The notes under the pieces: model-generated
The model's input: the letters and a program-made list of their open reading frames with translations, nothing else
Database searches by the model: none
Told to the model about the DNA's origin: nothing
Shown here: one piece after another, positions 1 through 9,300 of the stretch
How the letters are laid out: each line of letters starts with the position of its first letter
How positions within the stretch are numbered: position 1 is the first letter of the stretch
Translations under genes and position numbers: made by a program
NCBI RefSeq assembly: GCF_905397375.1
Contig: NZ_CAJPVG010000013.1
Coordinates: forward strand, 1-64,000
Length of the DNA stretch: 64,000 nucleotides
Direction of reading: 5' to 3'
Origin: Ralstonia mannitolilytica
GTDB taxonomy: Bacteria; Pseudomonadota; Gammaproteobacteria; Burkholderiales; Burkholderiaceae

Positions 1-82
1 CGTCCTCACGCGACTGCCGACCCACAAGGCGGCCGACATCGCCGAACTGCTCCCGCATCGCTGGACGCCCAGCGCCACCTAG
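1..82 (+). CDS. IS66-family transposase (TnpC), C-terminal end only
   Basis: The window opens inside a plus-strand reading frame (frame beginning at base 2) that ends at a TAG at 80-82. Its last 26 residues include LPTHKAADIAELLPHRWTPS, the characteristic C-terminus of IS66-family DDE transposases (a proline/histidine/tryptophan tail just before the end of the element). The gene is followed within 30 bases by a GTAAGC-type terminal repeat, which fits IS66. The upstream part lies outside the window, so whether the transposase is intact cannot be seen. Confidence 0.8.
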   Translation, partial: VLTRLPTHKAADIAELLPHRWTPSAT

Positions 83-91
83 CTGGCAAGA

Positions 92-111
92 CGGGTTCAC
101 CGGGTGCTTAC
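92..111 (-). repeat. IS66-type right terminal inverted repeat
   Basis: Read on the minus strand this is GTAAGCACCCGGTGAACCCG. IS66-family elements characteristically begin with GTAAGC. It sits 29 bases after the transposase stop, the expected place for the right end. IS66 elements make 8-bp target duplications, so the bases at 112-119 would be one copy; the other lies outside the window and cannot be checked. Confidence 0.7.
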
Positions 112-160
112 GCATGACGCCGCAAAATCCGATCTTGATCGGAAATTCCCTTTTGAATCA

Positions 161-210
161 TCGCCTTAGGATCATTCTGGCGAGAAATACACGAATCCCG
201 GCCAACCCTC
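161..210. repeat. Left copy of a degenerate 50-bp end-like repeat
   Basis: Aligned without gaps to 61236-61285, this 50-bp stretch matches at roughly 31 positions. The matches are concentrated in a CCTTAG block, a TGGCG block and ACGAATCCCGGCCA followed after one mismatch by CCCTC. Both copies have the same orientation. This copy ends 2 bases before the point where an integrase reading frame stops resembling its family. It could be the end of a transposable element or an island attachment site; the sequence alone does not decide. Confidence 0.5.
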
Positions 211-212
211 TT

Positions 213-377
213 GATGGAAAGCGTCTGTGCGTGCTCAGCCAGATAGCGTGCAACGCTGTCGGCGCTGGCCGGCAGGAAGCCACCCCACTCTTGCTCGAAA
301 TGACGGATGGCGGACTGATAGCTGCGCCGTGTGTGATCGCGGGTCGCTGCCTGCAGATACCTGTCGATATCCGCCAT
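213..377 (-). pseudogene. Truncated tyrosine recombinase/integrase (N-terminal 55 residues)
   Basis: The ATG at 377 opens a frame whose first 55 residues (starting MADIDRYLQAATRDHTRRSY) look like the N-terminal SAM-like core-binding domain of phage-type integrases found in proteobacterial genomic islands. After the isoleucine codon at 213-215 the frame continues to 108 but no longer resembles the family; the foreign sequence is the end-like repeat and the IS66 terminus. The catalytic domain (R..H-x-x-R..Y) is absent, so the protein cannot recombine DNA. It is probably the broken integrase of an ancestral island. Confidence 0.7.
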
Positions 378-401
378 TGAACTCTCAAATCAAGGTAGCG
401 A

Positions 402-2330
402 CTACGCTTTGCTCGATGCCTTCTGCGATCGGAGGTTATACGCGAAGCTGAGCACAATGATCAGCAAGATCGCCACCTGTGCGATCACCGTCTGCATGGA
501 CGGGTAAATCCCCAGCACGTCAATACGCGGCATCGAAATCGGCGTGATGTGCAGAAAACCAACCTTCTGCAACGCCGCAACGCCCTTGCCGATCAGCACC
601 ACTGCCAGGACCGCGACCAGAGCCGAGCTGAAGGCAAAGAACTGGCGGATCGGCAGGCGCGCCGAGGAGCGCAGCAGCACGACGGCGATGATCGCCAGGA
701 TCGCAATCCCGGAGCCCAAGCCGGCCAGCAGGTAGATGCCGTTCCCTTCGCTCCACAGCGCGGCGTAGAACAGCACGGTCTCGAACACCTCGCGGTACAC
801 CGTCACGAATGACAGCACGAACAGCATGATCGCCGAGCGCTTGTTCAGCGCGGAGGACAGCTTCTGCTTCACATAGGCCTGCCAGCGACCGGCCAGGCTC
901 TTCTGGTGCATCCACATGCCCACGCCGAGCAGGACCACGGCCGCAAAGATTGCCGAGAAGCCTTCGGTCATCTCGCGGCTGGCACCGCTCAAATCCACCA
1001 GGTAGGTAGCGACGGCCCACGTCAGTCCACCGGCGGCCAGCGCAACAATCCAGCCGGCATGGACGTATGGCAGCACGTCGGTGCGTTCGGCCTTCTTCAG
1101 GAAGGCCATCATGGCGACCACGACAAGCAGTGCCTCCAGGCCCTCGCGCAGCAGGATCGTCAAGGCGCCCAGGAACGTCGACAGCGGGTCGTTGGTGCCA
1201 CCCAGTGCATCCTGGGCTTCAGTCAGCATCGTCTGCAGATGCTGCGCGATGTCCCGTACCTGCTCGGCCTGACCGGTAGTGATCGCGTTGCGATACAGGC
1301 CCATCATTTTTTCGATGTCCTGGAACAGCGACTGGTTCTTGGCGGCCAGGGCCGGTTCGACCGGCTCGAAGCCGTCGAGGTAGGCGGAGAGCGCCAGGCG
1401 CGAGGCAGTCGCTTTGTCGCCCTGGTCGAAGGCGGCTACGCTCTCTTTGAGCTTGTCCTTGGCGATTGCGAGACTGTCTGCGTTGGAGGCGTTCAGCACA
1501 TCCGGCGCGCTTCTCAAATAGGCGGTCAATTGCCGCGCGGCATCCGGGCTGATCGTCTTGGCCAGCAACGCTTCTGGCGTCTGGCTGAGCTTGGCGAGCG
1601 TCGGCACCGCGCTATGCAGCTCCGGGCGGGATGCCCACAATTTGGCGCCGGCTTGCCGGTCCGCATCGGAATAGGACAAGGTCGACGCAAAATAGGCCAG
1701 TGCCCAGCGATCATCGTCAGTGAGCTGCGCGAAGCTCGGCATCGAGGTGCCCTCGACACCGCGCGTGATGATCTGCTGGAGGGCGAAGACGCTGCGCTCC
1801 TGGGCGCGCTGATGATCGGCCAGGGCTATGGGGGGCGGGCTCAGCTTGGCGGCCAGCGGACCATCGGCGTGTCCGGTGTTGCCATGGCAGGACGCGCACT
1901 GGCTTTGATACAGCGTAGCTCCATGCTTCAGGTCGGGCACCTTGCTGGGCGCCATCGGCACCGGGTAGGCGGCCAGCAAGCTGTCCGCGAGCTTATGCGC
2001 CTGTTCACCGACGACGGTGGGTGCGGCCTTGTCGGCGATGAGCGTGCGCAACGCGCCAGCATCCTTGAGCAAGGCTTGCGTCTGTGGCCCCGCCGGCAAC
2101 TCGGCAATCTGGCGCTGCGCCGCATGCGCAAACTCCTGCATTTCGGCGTACTCATCGGCATTGGCCACCTGGCCGTCCTTGACGGAGCGACCGTAATCGA
2201 CCGCCAGATAGTCGAGTAATTGCCAGACCTGCTTGGTCTTGTCTTGAGTGGACAGCGTGTCGGCGTACGCGCTTGAAACCGATGTCAGCAGGTAGAACAG
2301 GATGAGGGTGACGACGCGCTGCAGTTGCAT
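402..2330 (-). CDS. pbrT: Cytochrome c-FTR1 family iron/lead permease (PbrT-like)
   Basis: This 642-aa inner-membrane protein has a signal peptide (cleavage near residue 23), a periplasmic region with a c-type haem site CASCH at 145-149 and a likely Met ligand in TSMPSF near 197, then about seven membrane helices carrying the two FTR1 acidic motifs REGLE (395-399) and REVFE (513-517). The FTR1 part imports ferric iron in EfeU/Ftr1; the fused cytochrome probably supports redox-coupled uptake. In Cupriavidus the same architecture beside pbrR is PbrT, assigned to lead uptake. Here pbrR and pbrA lie just upstream, but a Fur-like box precedes the gene, which argues that iron import is its main job. 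The symbol is by position and architecture. Confidence 0.8.
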   Translation of the reverse strand: MQLQRVVTLILFYLLTSVSSAYADTLSTQDKTKQVWQLLDYLAVDYGRSVKDGQVANADEYAEMQEFAHAAQRQIAELPAGPQTQALLKDAGALRTLIADKAAPTVVGEQAHKLADSLLAAYPVPMAPSKVPDLKHGATLYQSQCASCHGNTGHADGPLAAKLSPPPIALADHQRAQERSVFALQQIITRGVEGTSMPSFAQLTDDDRWALAYFASTLSYSDADRQAGAKLWASRPELHSAVPTLAKLSQTPEALLAKTISPDAARQLTAYLRSAPDVLNASNADSLAIAKDKLKESVAAFDQGDKATASRLALSAYLDGFEPVEPALAAKNQSLFQDIEKMMGLYRNAITTGQAEQVRDIAQHLQTMLTEAQDALGGTNDPLSTFLGALTILLREGLEALLVVVAMMAFLKKAERTDVLPYVHAGWIVALAAGGLTWAVATYLVDLSGASREMTEGFSAIFAAVVLLGVGMWMHQKSLAGRWQAYVKQKLSSALNKRSAIMLFVLSFVTVYREVFETVLFYAALWSEGNGIYLLAGLGSGIAILAIIAVVLLRSSARLPIRQFFAFSSALVAVLAVVLIGKGVAALQKVGFLHITPISMPRIDVLGIYPSMQTVIAQVAILLIIVLSFAYNLRSQKASSKA

Positions 2331-2365
2331 GAAGAGCCTACCGGCGAAGCGGGAGAAATGGCTTT

Positions 2366-2385
2366 AAATGAGAATGATTGTAATT
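2366..2385 (-). promoter_or_regulatory. Fur-box-like operator upstream of the FTR1 gene
   Basis: AAATGAGAATGATTGTAATT lies 36-55 bases upstream of the FTR1 start. It closely fits the AATGAGAATNATTNTCATT pattern of Fur operators and is AT-rich in an otherwise GC-rich region. If functional, it would make the FTR1 permease iron-repressed. No comparable site is seen at pbrA. Confidence 0.55.
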
Positions 2386-2474
2386 CATGTTTCGTGACGC
2401 AGATGTCGCGCTGGTCAAAAAACATGCGGCCGAAGGGGTCACATAGCGAACCCGTTCGGCCATTCCCCTTCGTG

Positions 2475-2906
2475 TCAGCGGTGCGTGCCGTCTCCAGTGC
2501 ACGTGCCGCTACCTTCGGACAACCCCTGCAGGATTCCGCAAGCTTCTGCAGCTCGCCCGTCGGAACAGGTCTCGCGCAGCGCGCACAAATGGTGCTTTAA
2601 CACCCCCAGTGCCTCGATACGCCGCTCGACTTCCTCGATGTGCTTGTCCAGGAGGGTGTTCACCGCGCCGCAATCCTCGTCCGGTCGCTCGCGGTAGCGC
2701 AGGAGTGTCCGCACGTCGTTCAGCGGCATGTCCAATGACCGGCAGTGGAGGATGAACTGCAGCCGCTCAATGTGCCGCTCGCTGTACAGCCGGAAGTTGC
2801 CCGAGCTGCGGTCCGGCGGCGGCAACAGGCCTTCGCGCTCGTAGTACCGGATGGTTTGAATCGGGCAGGCCGTGCGCTTGGCGAATTCACCGATCTGAAT
2901 GTTCAT
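2475..2906 (-). CDS. pbrR: MerR-family lead-responsive regulator PbrR
   Basis: This 143-aa protein starts at the ATG at 2904-2906; the longer open frame upstream lacks family similarity. It has an N-terminal winged helix (MNIQIGEFAKRTACPIQTIR), a dimerisation helix and a C-terminal metal loop. Cysteines fall at 14, 55, 79, 108, 114, 123 and 136. C79, C114 and C123 are the three thiolates known to bind Pb(II) in PbrR, and C14 and C55 are also conserved in that protein. It is transcribed divergently from pbrA, with the operator in the 87-bp gap. MerR relatives bind the long-spacer promoter and untwist it when metal binds. CadR or ZntR function is less likely given the cysteine pattern and neighbours. 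Confidence 0.88.
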   Translation of the reverse strand: MNIQIGEFAKRTACPIQTIRYYEREGLLPPPDRSSGNFRLYSERHIERLQFILHCRSLDMPLNDVRTLLRYRERPDEDCGAVNTLLDKHIEEVERRIEALGVLKHHLCALRETCSDGRAAEACGILQGLSEGSGTCTGDGTHR

Positions 2907-2925
2907 GATGTCGGGCCGAAGTCCC

Positions 2926-2956
2926 TTGACTCTATAGTAGCTATAGAGTGTGTACT
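2926..2956 (+). promoter_or_regulatory. MerR-type pbrA promoter and PbrR operator
   Basis: A -35 element TTGACT (2926-2931) and a -10 element TGTACT (2951-2956) are separated by 19 bp, the over-long spacer typical of MerR-regulated promoters. The spacer holds a perfect 8-bp dyad, CTCTATAG-TAG-CTATAGAG (2930-2948), which is the expected PbrR operator. It drives pbrA to the right; pbrR is divergent. Confidence 0.85.
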
Positions 2957-2993
2957 TGAGTCCAATCCATTTCAAGCGACAAAGGGAGGTGCT

Positions 2994-5396
2994 GTGAGTG
3001 ATTGCGGCTCCAAGGGGTGCGGTTGTGCTGCCACCAACGTGGTGACGCCGGCGGACGGCGATGCGGCGGCTGTTGACCTGAAACGATCCCGCTACCGGAT
3101 CGACAACATGGACTGCCCGACGGAAGAAACGCTCATTCGCAATAAGCTGGCGGCGCTGCCCGGCGTGGTCAACCTTGAGTTCAACCTGATGCAGCGTTCG
3201 CTGGCCGTCCAGCACCGGCTGCCATCCCCGGCGCCGATCGAGCAAGCCTTGGCAGCCGTTGGCATGCGAGCGGTTCGCGCCGATGAAAGCCCCGCCGGGC
3301 AGAGCACAGTCCTGACCATTCGTCAGATGGACTGCCCGACCGAAGAAACGCTGATTCGCGGCAAGCTGGCGGGCATGGCGGGCGTGTCAGACATGCAGTT
3401 CAATCTCGTCCAACGCACACTCGCCGTTCAACACGCTGCCGATGCGCTACCGCAAGTGCTGGCTGCCATTCAGTCGCTTGGCTTCGATGCCGAGGTGCGC
3501 GACCGCTCTGCCGCAGCACCGCTTCCCGAACAAGATGCCGCGCCCACCAAATGGTGGCCGCTTGCCATTGCCGGCGCGAACGCCGTCTTGGCGGAAGTGG
3601 TGTATTGGCTCAACGGTGGCAACCATTGGGTGGTGGTGATCCTGGCGCTGGCCGCGATCCTGACCGGCGGGCTGTCCACCTACAAGAAAGGCTGGATCGC
3701 GCTCAAGAACCGCAACCTGAACATGAACGCCCTCATGTCGATCGCAGTCACTGGGGCGATGGTGATCGGCCATTGGCCGGAAGCGGCGATGGTGATGGTC
3801 CTCTTCGCCTTGGCGGAGGTCATCGAAGCCCGTTCGCTGGACCGCGCCCGAGATGCGATCCGGGGGCTGATGGATCTCGCCCCGGAGACAGCCACGGTAC
3901 AGCGCAGCGACGGCAGTTGGTCCGACGTCGATGCCAAGACCGTGGCCGTTGGCAGCCGTGTGCGGGTCAAGCCGGGCGAGCGCATCGCGCTCGATGGCAC
4001 GATTCTGCAGGGGCGGTCATCCGTCAATCAGGCGCCGATCACGGGCGAGAGCCTGCCGGTCGAGAAGGCAGCGGGCGACTCCGTGTTCGCCGGCACCATC
4101 AACGAATCCGGGTCGTTCGAATATCGCGTCACCGCAGCGGCAAGCGACTCCACACTGGCACGGATCATTCACGCCGTCGAGGCCGCGCAAGGCAGTCGAG
4201 CGCCCACGCAGCGCTTCGTTGACCAGTTCGCCCGGCTGTACACGCCCATTGTGTTCGCGGTTGCGCTTGCGGTGGCCATCGTCCCTCCGCTGGTCTTCGG
4301 TGCGACTTGGCTGGACTGGATCTACAAGGCCCTAGTTCTTCTCGTGATTGCTTGCCCCTGCGCGCTCGTGATCTCGACGCCGGTGAGCATTGTGAGCGGC
4401 CTGGCGGCCGCCGCGAAGCGCGGCATCCTCATCAAGGGCGGCGTCTATCTGGAAGAGGGACGCAAGCTGAAATGGTTGGCGCTCGACAAGACCGGCACGA
4501 TCACGCACGGCAAGCCAGCGCAGACGGACGTCGTGGCCTGGAACGGTGCGGACGCGTCCGCCGCCCAGATCCTGGCAGCTAGCCTGGCTGCCCGCTCCGA
4601 CCATCCCGTCTCCCTGGCCGTGGCCCGCGCGGCGCAGGACCAAGGCCTAGCCCTGCGCGACGTCACCGATTTTGCGGCCTTGCCCGGACGCGGCGTCCGG
4701 GGCCATGTCAACGGTGCGCTCTATCACCTGGGCAATCATCGTCTGGTCGAGGAACTGGGCGTGTGTTCGCCGGCATTGGAAGCACAGCTTGCCGTGCTGG
4801 AAACCCAGGGCAAAACGGTCGTGATGCTGATCGGCCAGGACGGCGTACGCGCGTTGTTCGGTGTGGCGGACACCATCAAGGACAGCAGTCGCCAAGCGAT
4901 CAAGGAATTGCACGCACTGGGCATCAAGACTTTGATGCTGAGCGGCGACAATCCGCACACCGCAGAGGCGATTGCGCAGCAGGTCGGTATCGACGAGGCT
5001 CGCGGTAATCTGCTGCCGGAAGACAAGCAGCGCGAAATCGAGCGCCGATCCGCACAAGGAACCATCGGCATGGTCGGCGATGGCATCAACGATGCGCCGG
5101 CGCTGGCACGGGCCGATATTGGATTCGCAATGGGCGCGGCCGGGACGGACACGGCGATCGAAACGGCCGACGTTGCGCTGATGGACGACGATCTGCGCAA
5201 GCTCCCGGCGTTTGTACGACTATCCCGGTCCACGGCCGGGGTGCTGAAGCAGAACATTGCGCTGGCGCTCGGCATCAAGGTCGTGTTCCTGGCACTGACC
5301 TTTACAGGCCAGGCCACCATGTGGATGGCGGTGTTTGCCGACATGGGCGCCAGCCTGCTGGTGGTCGGCAACGGGCTGAGGTTGCTGCGCAAATGA
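2994..5396 (+). CDS. pbrA: P1B-type lead/zinc/cadmium-exporting ATPase PbrA
   Basis: This 800-aa inner-membrane pump starts at a GTG (2994) with a GGGAGG ribosome site 4 bases upstream. That start gives an N-terminus with SDCGSKGCGC, a Cys cluster. Two HMA domains follow, with the unusual metal site MDCPTEE at 39-45 and 112-118, as in CadA/ZntA/PbrA rather than CxxC copper ATPases. CPC is at 454-456 in the metal channel, DKTGT at 498-502 (phosphorylated Asp498) and GDGIND near the hinge. It exports divalent soft metals from cytosol to periplasm. The 3' end overlaps pbrB (ATGA), so the two are translationally coupled. Length matches Cupriavidus PbrA. Confidence 0.9.
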   Translation: MSDCGSKGCGCAATNVVTPADGDAAAVDLKRSRYRIDNMDCPTEETLIRNKLAALPGVVNLEFNLMQRSLAVQHRLPSPAPIEQALAAVGMRAVRADESPAGQSTVLTIRQMDCPTEETLIRGKLAGMAGVSDMQFNLVQRTLAVQHAADALPQVLAAIQSLGFDAEVRDRSAAAPLPEQDAAPTKWWPLAIAGANAVLAEVVYWLNGGNHWVVVILALAAILTGGLSTYKKGWIALKNRNLNMNALMSIAVTGAMVIGHWPEAAMVMVLFALAEVIEARSLDRARDAIRGLMDLAPETATVQRSDGSWSDVDAKTVAVGSRVRVKPGERIALDGTILQGRSSVNQAPITGESLPVEKAAGDSVFAGTINESGSFEYRVTAAASDSTLARIIHAVEAAQGSRAPTQRFVDQFARLYTPIVFAVALAVAIVPPLVFGATWLDWIYKALVLLVIACPCALVISTPVSIVSGLAAAAKRGILIKGGVYLEEGRKLKWLALDKTGTITHGKPAQTDVVAWNGADASAAQILAASLAARSDHPVSLAVARAAQDQGLALRDVTDFAALPGRGVRGHVNGALYHLGNHRLVEELGVCSPALEAQLAVLETQGKTVVMLIGQDGVRALFGVADTIKDSSRQAIKELHALGIKTLMLSGDNPHTAEAIAQQVGIDEARGNLLPEDKQREIERRSAQGTIGMVGDGINDAPALARADIGFAMGAAGTDTAIETADVALMDDDLRKLPAFVRLSRSTAGVLKQNIALALGIKVVFLALTFTGQATMWMAVFADMGASLLVVGNGLRLLRK

Positions 5397-5998
5397 ATTG
5401 GAAGTTCCTCGTGTACGACTGGGGCGGCTGGAACGTCGCGCTATTCCACGCCATCAACTCGGGGATGCCAAGCGCCCTGGACCCGGTGGCGTGGTGCTTT
5501 AGCCTGATTGGCAACTACTGGACTGCGCCGCTCTTGCTGCTGGGGCTCTGGCGGTGGTCGATATCAGCGTCGAATCCAGCGCGCGCGTGCGCTGTCAGGC
5601 AACGCCTCGTCACGTTTGGGTTGGCCTTCGCGCTTGCCCTGCTGGCCGCTTCCGCCTTGAAGTGGTGGCTGGATTTCCCACGGCCACCGGCGGTACTCGG
5701 CCACCTCGTGCACGTCATTGGTGAGCCGGAACTGCACTACAGCCTGCCGAGCGGGCACTCGACGTTCGCAGCGCTTGTGGTCGGGGCACTCTGGCCCTTG
5801 GTGGGTTTTCGGGGGCGTCTCGCGTTGGTGTTCTACGCCGCGTTGGTCGGGTGGTCGCGTGTTGCCGCCGGGATGCATTTCCCGGCGGATGTGGTCGCCG
5901 GCTGGATGCTCGGGGCTAGCAGCGTCGCTATAGCAGGGTTGTTGCGCTCAGCATTGATGTCACGACAAGGCGCCCTCGTGAAGGGACTTTCTGGCTGA
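5393..5998 (+). CDS. pbrB: PAP2-family undecaprenyl-pyrophosphate phosphatase PbrB
   Basis: This 201-aa membrane protein has about six helices and all three PAP2 signature blocks: KWWLDFPRP, PSGH and SRVAAGMHFPADVVAG (the SRxxxxxHxxxD motif). In Cupriavidus lead resistance the partner phosphatase releases inorganic phosphate that precipitates lead exported by PbrA in the periplasm. The ATG overlaps the pbrA stop, supporting a joint operon. The signal peptidase gene pbrC that often follows is not present; the next gene is on the opposite strand after a hairpin. Confidence 0.85.
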   Translation: MNWKFLVYDWGGWNVALFHAINSGMPSALDPVAWCFSLIGNYWTAPLLLLGLWRWSISASNPARACAVRQRLVTFGLAFALALLAASALKWWLDFPRPPAVLGHLVHVIGEPELHYSLPSGHSTFAALVVGALWPLVGFRGRLALVFYAALVGWSRVAAGMHFPADVVAGWMLGASSVAIAGLLRSALMSRQGALVKGLSG

Positions 5999-6012
5999 TT
6001 CCGCAGCATGCA

Positions 6013-6042
6013 GCGGCGCACGACCGATGGGCCGTGCGCCGC
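6013..6042. terminator. Hairpin between convergent pbrB and cusF
   Basis: GCGGCGCACG (6013-6022) pairs perfectly with CGTGCGCCGC (6033-6042) around a 10-base loop. It lies between two convergent genes, where a bidirectional terminator is expected. No strong T-run is visible, so termination strength is uncertain. Confidence 0.55.
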
Positions 6043-6049
6043 CGAGGGT

Positions 6050-6388
6050 TTACTTGCTCCGCAAATCGACGACGGTCGGCTGACCGTCGACCATATCAAA
6101 GACGGCCCACACCGCTTGGCCCTCCTTGAAGTGCTGCAGTGATGCCTTGTCCTTGACGGCAAACGTCATCGTCATGGCGCCCATGCCGAGATTGTCGATG
6201 GCGCCGTGCTTAAGCGTGACCTTGCCGGTGTCGAGGTAGATCTTGCGGACCTCTGCTGCCACGGGCTTGGGCGCCTGCTTGGTTTGACCAGCAGGCTTCA
6301 TGTCCATACCTTCCATCGGCGTGGCCGCAAAGGCGGCTGGAGTCGACGCCAGCGTCAGGGCGAATACAACAGCGGAAACGTAGTTCAT
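6050..6388 (-). CDS. cusF: CusF-like periplasmic copper/silver-binding protein
   Basis: This 112-aa protein has a signal peptide (cleavage near AFAATP), a short Met-rich segment (EGMDMKP) and a CusF-type small beta-barrel with KHGAIDNLGMGAMTMTF. CusF binds Cu(I)/Ag(I) with one His, two Met and a capping Trp and hands the ion to CusB. The His and the AMTM methionines are present, but the Trp position appears to be Met, which would change the cation-pi cap. By contrast the CusF-like tail of the adjacent CusB keeps the Trp. The start overlaps the cusA stop by 4 bases, making it the last gene of cusCBAF. Confidence 0.82.
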   Translation of the reverse strand: MNYVSAVVFALTLASTPAAFAATPMEGMDMKPAGQTKQAPKPVAAEVRKIYLDTGKVTLKHGAIDNLGMGAMTMTFAVKDKASLQHFKEGQAVWAVFDMVDGQPTVVDLRSK

Positions 6389-9300
6389 CGTGAGACCTTG
6401 TCATGAGAGGGTGGTTGGGGAATGGATTGCCCGCTGCCACGCCTGCGCAGCAGCAGGTAGACAGCAGGAACGACAAACAGGGACAGCAACGGCGCGGTGA
6501 TCATGCCGCCGACCATCGGCGCGGCAATGCGCTGCATGACTTCGGAGCCTGTGCCGTCCGACCACATGATCGGGAGCAGGCCAGCCAGGATGACGGCCAC
6601 CGTCATGGCCTTGGGGCGTACACGCAGCACGGCGCCTTCCTGAATCGCTTCCAGTAGCGCTTGGGTAGAAGTTTGACCGTTTTCCTGCCGCTCGGTCCAA
6701 GCGTGTTTGAGATAGAGCAGCATGATCACGCCGAATTCGGCCGCCACCCCGGCGAGCGCAATGAAGCCGACGACTCCGGCCACCGACAGGTTATAGCCGA
6801 GCAGATACAGCAGCCAGAACCCGCCGATCAGTGCGAGCGGCAGCGTGCCCATGATGAGCAGCGCCTCGTCGATACGGCCGAACACGAGGTACAGCAGCAC
6901 GAAGATGATCAGCAAGGTGAATGGTACGACCACCTGCAGCTTGGCACTCGCACGCTCCAGGTACTCGAACTGCCCTGACCAGCTCAGCGCGTAGCCCGCC
7001 GGCATCGGCACCGCCTTGGTCACTGCTGCCTGCATGTCCTTCACCGCCGAGCGCAGGTCGCGCCCCCGGATATCGACATAGATCCAACCCGAGAGCCGGG
7101 CATTCTCGCTGCGCAGCATCGGCGGGCCCTGCACGACGCGGATGTCCGCGACGTCGGACAACACAATCTGCTGGCCCCGGTCAGTGACAATCGGCAAACG
7201 CCGCAACTGCTCCACGGAATCCCGATAATCGCGCGGATAGCGGAGGTTGATCGGGAAGCGGGCCAGGCCGTCAACCACCTCACCGACATTATCGCCACCG
7301 ATGGCGGATGACACGATGCTTTGCACGTCGTCGATGTTCAGGCCGTATCGGCCGGCGGCCTGTCGGTTGATGTCCACGTCGATGTATCGTCCGCCGGACA
7401 ACCGCTCCGCTAGCGCAGAGGTGACACCCGGCACGGTTTTGACGGTCTCCTCGATCCGAGTGGTCAGTCGATCGATCTCCTTCAAGTCCGTGCCCGCCAC
7501 CTTGATGCCGACCGGGCTCTTGATGCCGGTGGCGAGCATGTCGATGCGGTTGCGGATCGGTGGCACCCAGATGTTGGACAGCCCCGGCACCTTGACCACG
7601 CGGTCGAGTTCTTCCACCAGTTTGTCGGTCGTCATACCGGGGCGCCACTGGTCGTGCGGCTTGAACTGGATGGTGGTCTCGAACATCTCGATCGGCGCCG
7701 GGTCCGTTGCGCTGTCCGCGCGCCCAGCCTTGCCGTACACGCTGGCCACTTCGGGAACCGTCTTGATGAGGCGGTCGGTCTGCTGCAGGAGCTGAGCCGC
7801 CTTGCCGGCCGACAACCCAGGCAATGCTGACGGCATATACAGCAGATCGCCCTCATCCAGCGGCGGCATGAATTCGCCGCCTGTGCGCAGGATCGGCCAG
7901 GCCGTTGCCCCCAGCAGCACAATGGCGATAGCGACCGTCGCCTTGGGATACGCCAGCACCTTGGACAGCATTGGCTGGTAGAGGCGGATCAGCCAGCGGC
8001 TGAGCGGGTTCGATTGCTCGCTCGGGATACGCCCGCGGATCAGGTAGCCCATCAGCACAGGCACCAGCGTGACCGACAACCCAGCCGCTGCCGCCATCGA
8101 ATACGTCTTGGTGAACGCCAGCGGCGAGAACAGGCGGCCCTCCTGCGCCTCCAGCGTGAACACGGGGATGAACGACAGCGTGATGATCAGCAGCGAGAAG
8201 AACAGCGCCGGCCCCACTTCTGCCGCCGATTCCCCGATCACGTTCCAGCGCTCGTGGCCTGTGAGTTCGCGGCCGGGGTTGTCCTCGAGCCAATGCTCCA
8301 GATGTTTGTGCGCGTTCTCGATCATCACCACGGCCGCGTCGACCATGGCGCCGACGGCGATGGCGATGCCACCCAGCGACATGATGTTGGCGTTGACGCC
8401 CTGGTATCGCATCACCAGGAAGGCCGCCAGGACGCCCAGCGGCAGCGAGACGATTGCCACCAGTGCCGAGCGCAGATGGAACAGGAACACCAGGCACACG
8501 ACAGCGACGACGATGAATTCCTCGATCAGCTTGTGCGTCAGGTTGTCCACCGCGCGCTTGATCAAACCGGACCGGTCGTAGACAGGAACGATCTCCACGC
8601 CTTCGGGCAGACTGGTGCGCAGCGTGGCGAGCTTGGCCTTGACGGCTTCGATCGTCTCCAGGGCATTCTTGCCTGAACGCAGGATGACGACGCCACCTGC
8701 CACCTCGCCCTGACCGTTCAGTTCCGCGATGCCACGGCGCATCTCGGGCCCGAGTTGGACGGTGGCGACATCGCCCAAATGCACGGCGATGCCCGCATCG
8801 TTCGTCATCAGGGGAATCTGCCGGAAGTCGTCGAGCGTCTTCAGGTAGCCGCTGGCGCGGACCATGTACTCGGCTTCGCCCAGTTCCAGCACGGAGCCAC
8901 CGGTCTCCTGGTTGGCACCCTTGAGCGCTGCCAGCACCTTGGCCTGTGTCAGGTTGAACGCACGCAGCCGGTCCGGCTGCAACACCACCTGGAACTGCTT
9001 GACCATGCCGCCGACGGAAGCGACCTCCGCGACGTTCGGCAGGGCCTTCAACTCGAAGCGCAGGAACCAGTCCTGCAACGCCCGCAGTTGGGCCAAGTCG
9101 TGCCGGCCGGTCTTATCGACCAGCGCGTATTCGTAGATCCAGCCCACGCCGGTGGCATCCGGGCCCAGCGCCGGTTTGGCCGCCGCAGGCAGGCGGGACT
9201 GCACCTGGTTCAAGTACTCCAGCACGCGCGAGCGTGCCCAATACAGGTCAGTCCCGTCCTCGAACAGCACATAGACGAACGAATCGCCGAAGAACGAGTA

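Noticed and set aside
906..2219. Long open frame on the plus strand opposite the FTR1 gene (437 codons)
   Set aside because: It is a shadow of the high-GC antisense strand. The FTR1 protein has clear motifs and the opposite frame has none.
2745..2993. N-terminal extension of PbrA on the open frame from 2745
   Set aside because: It overlaps pbrR and the promoter; the GTG at 2994 has a ribosome site and gives the family N-terminus.
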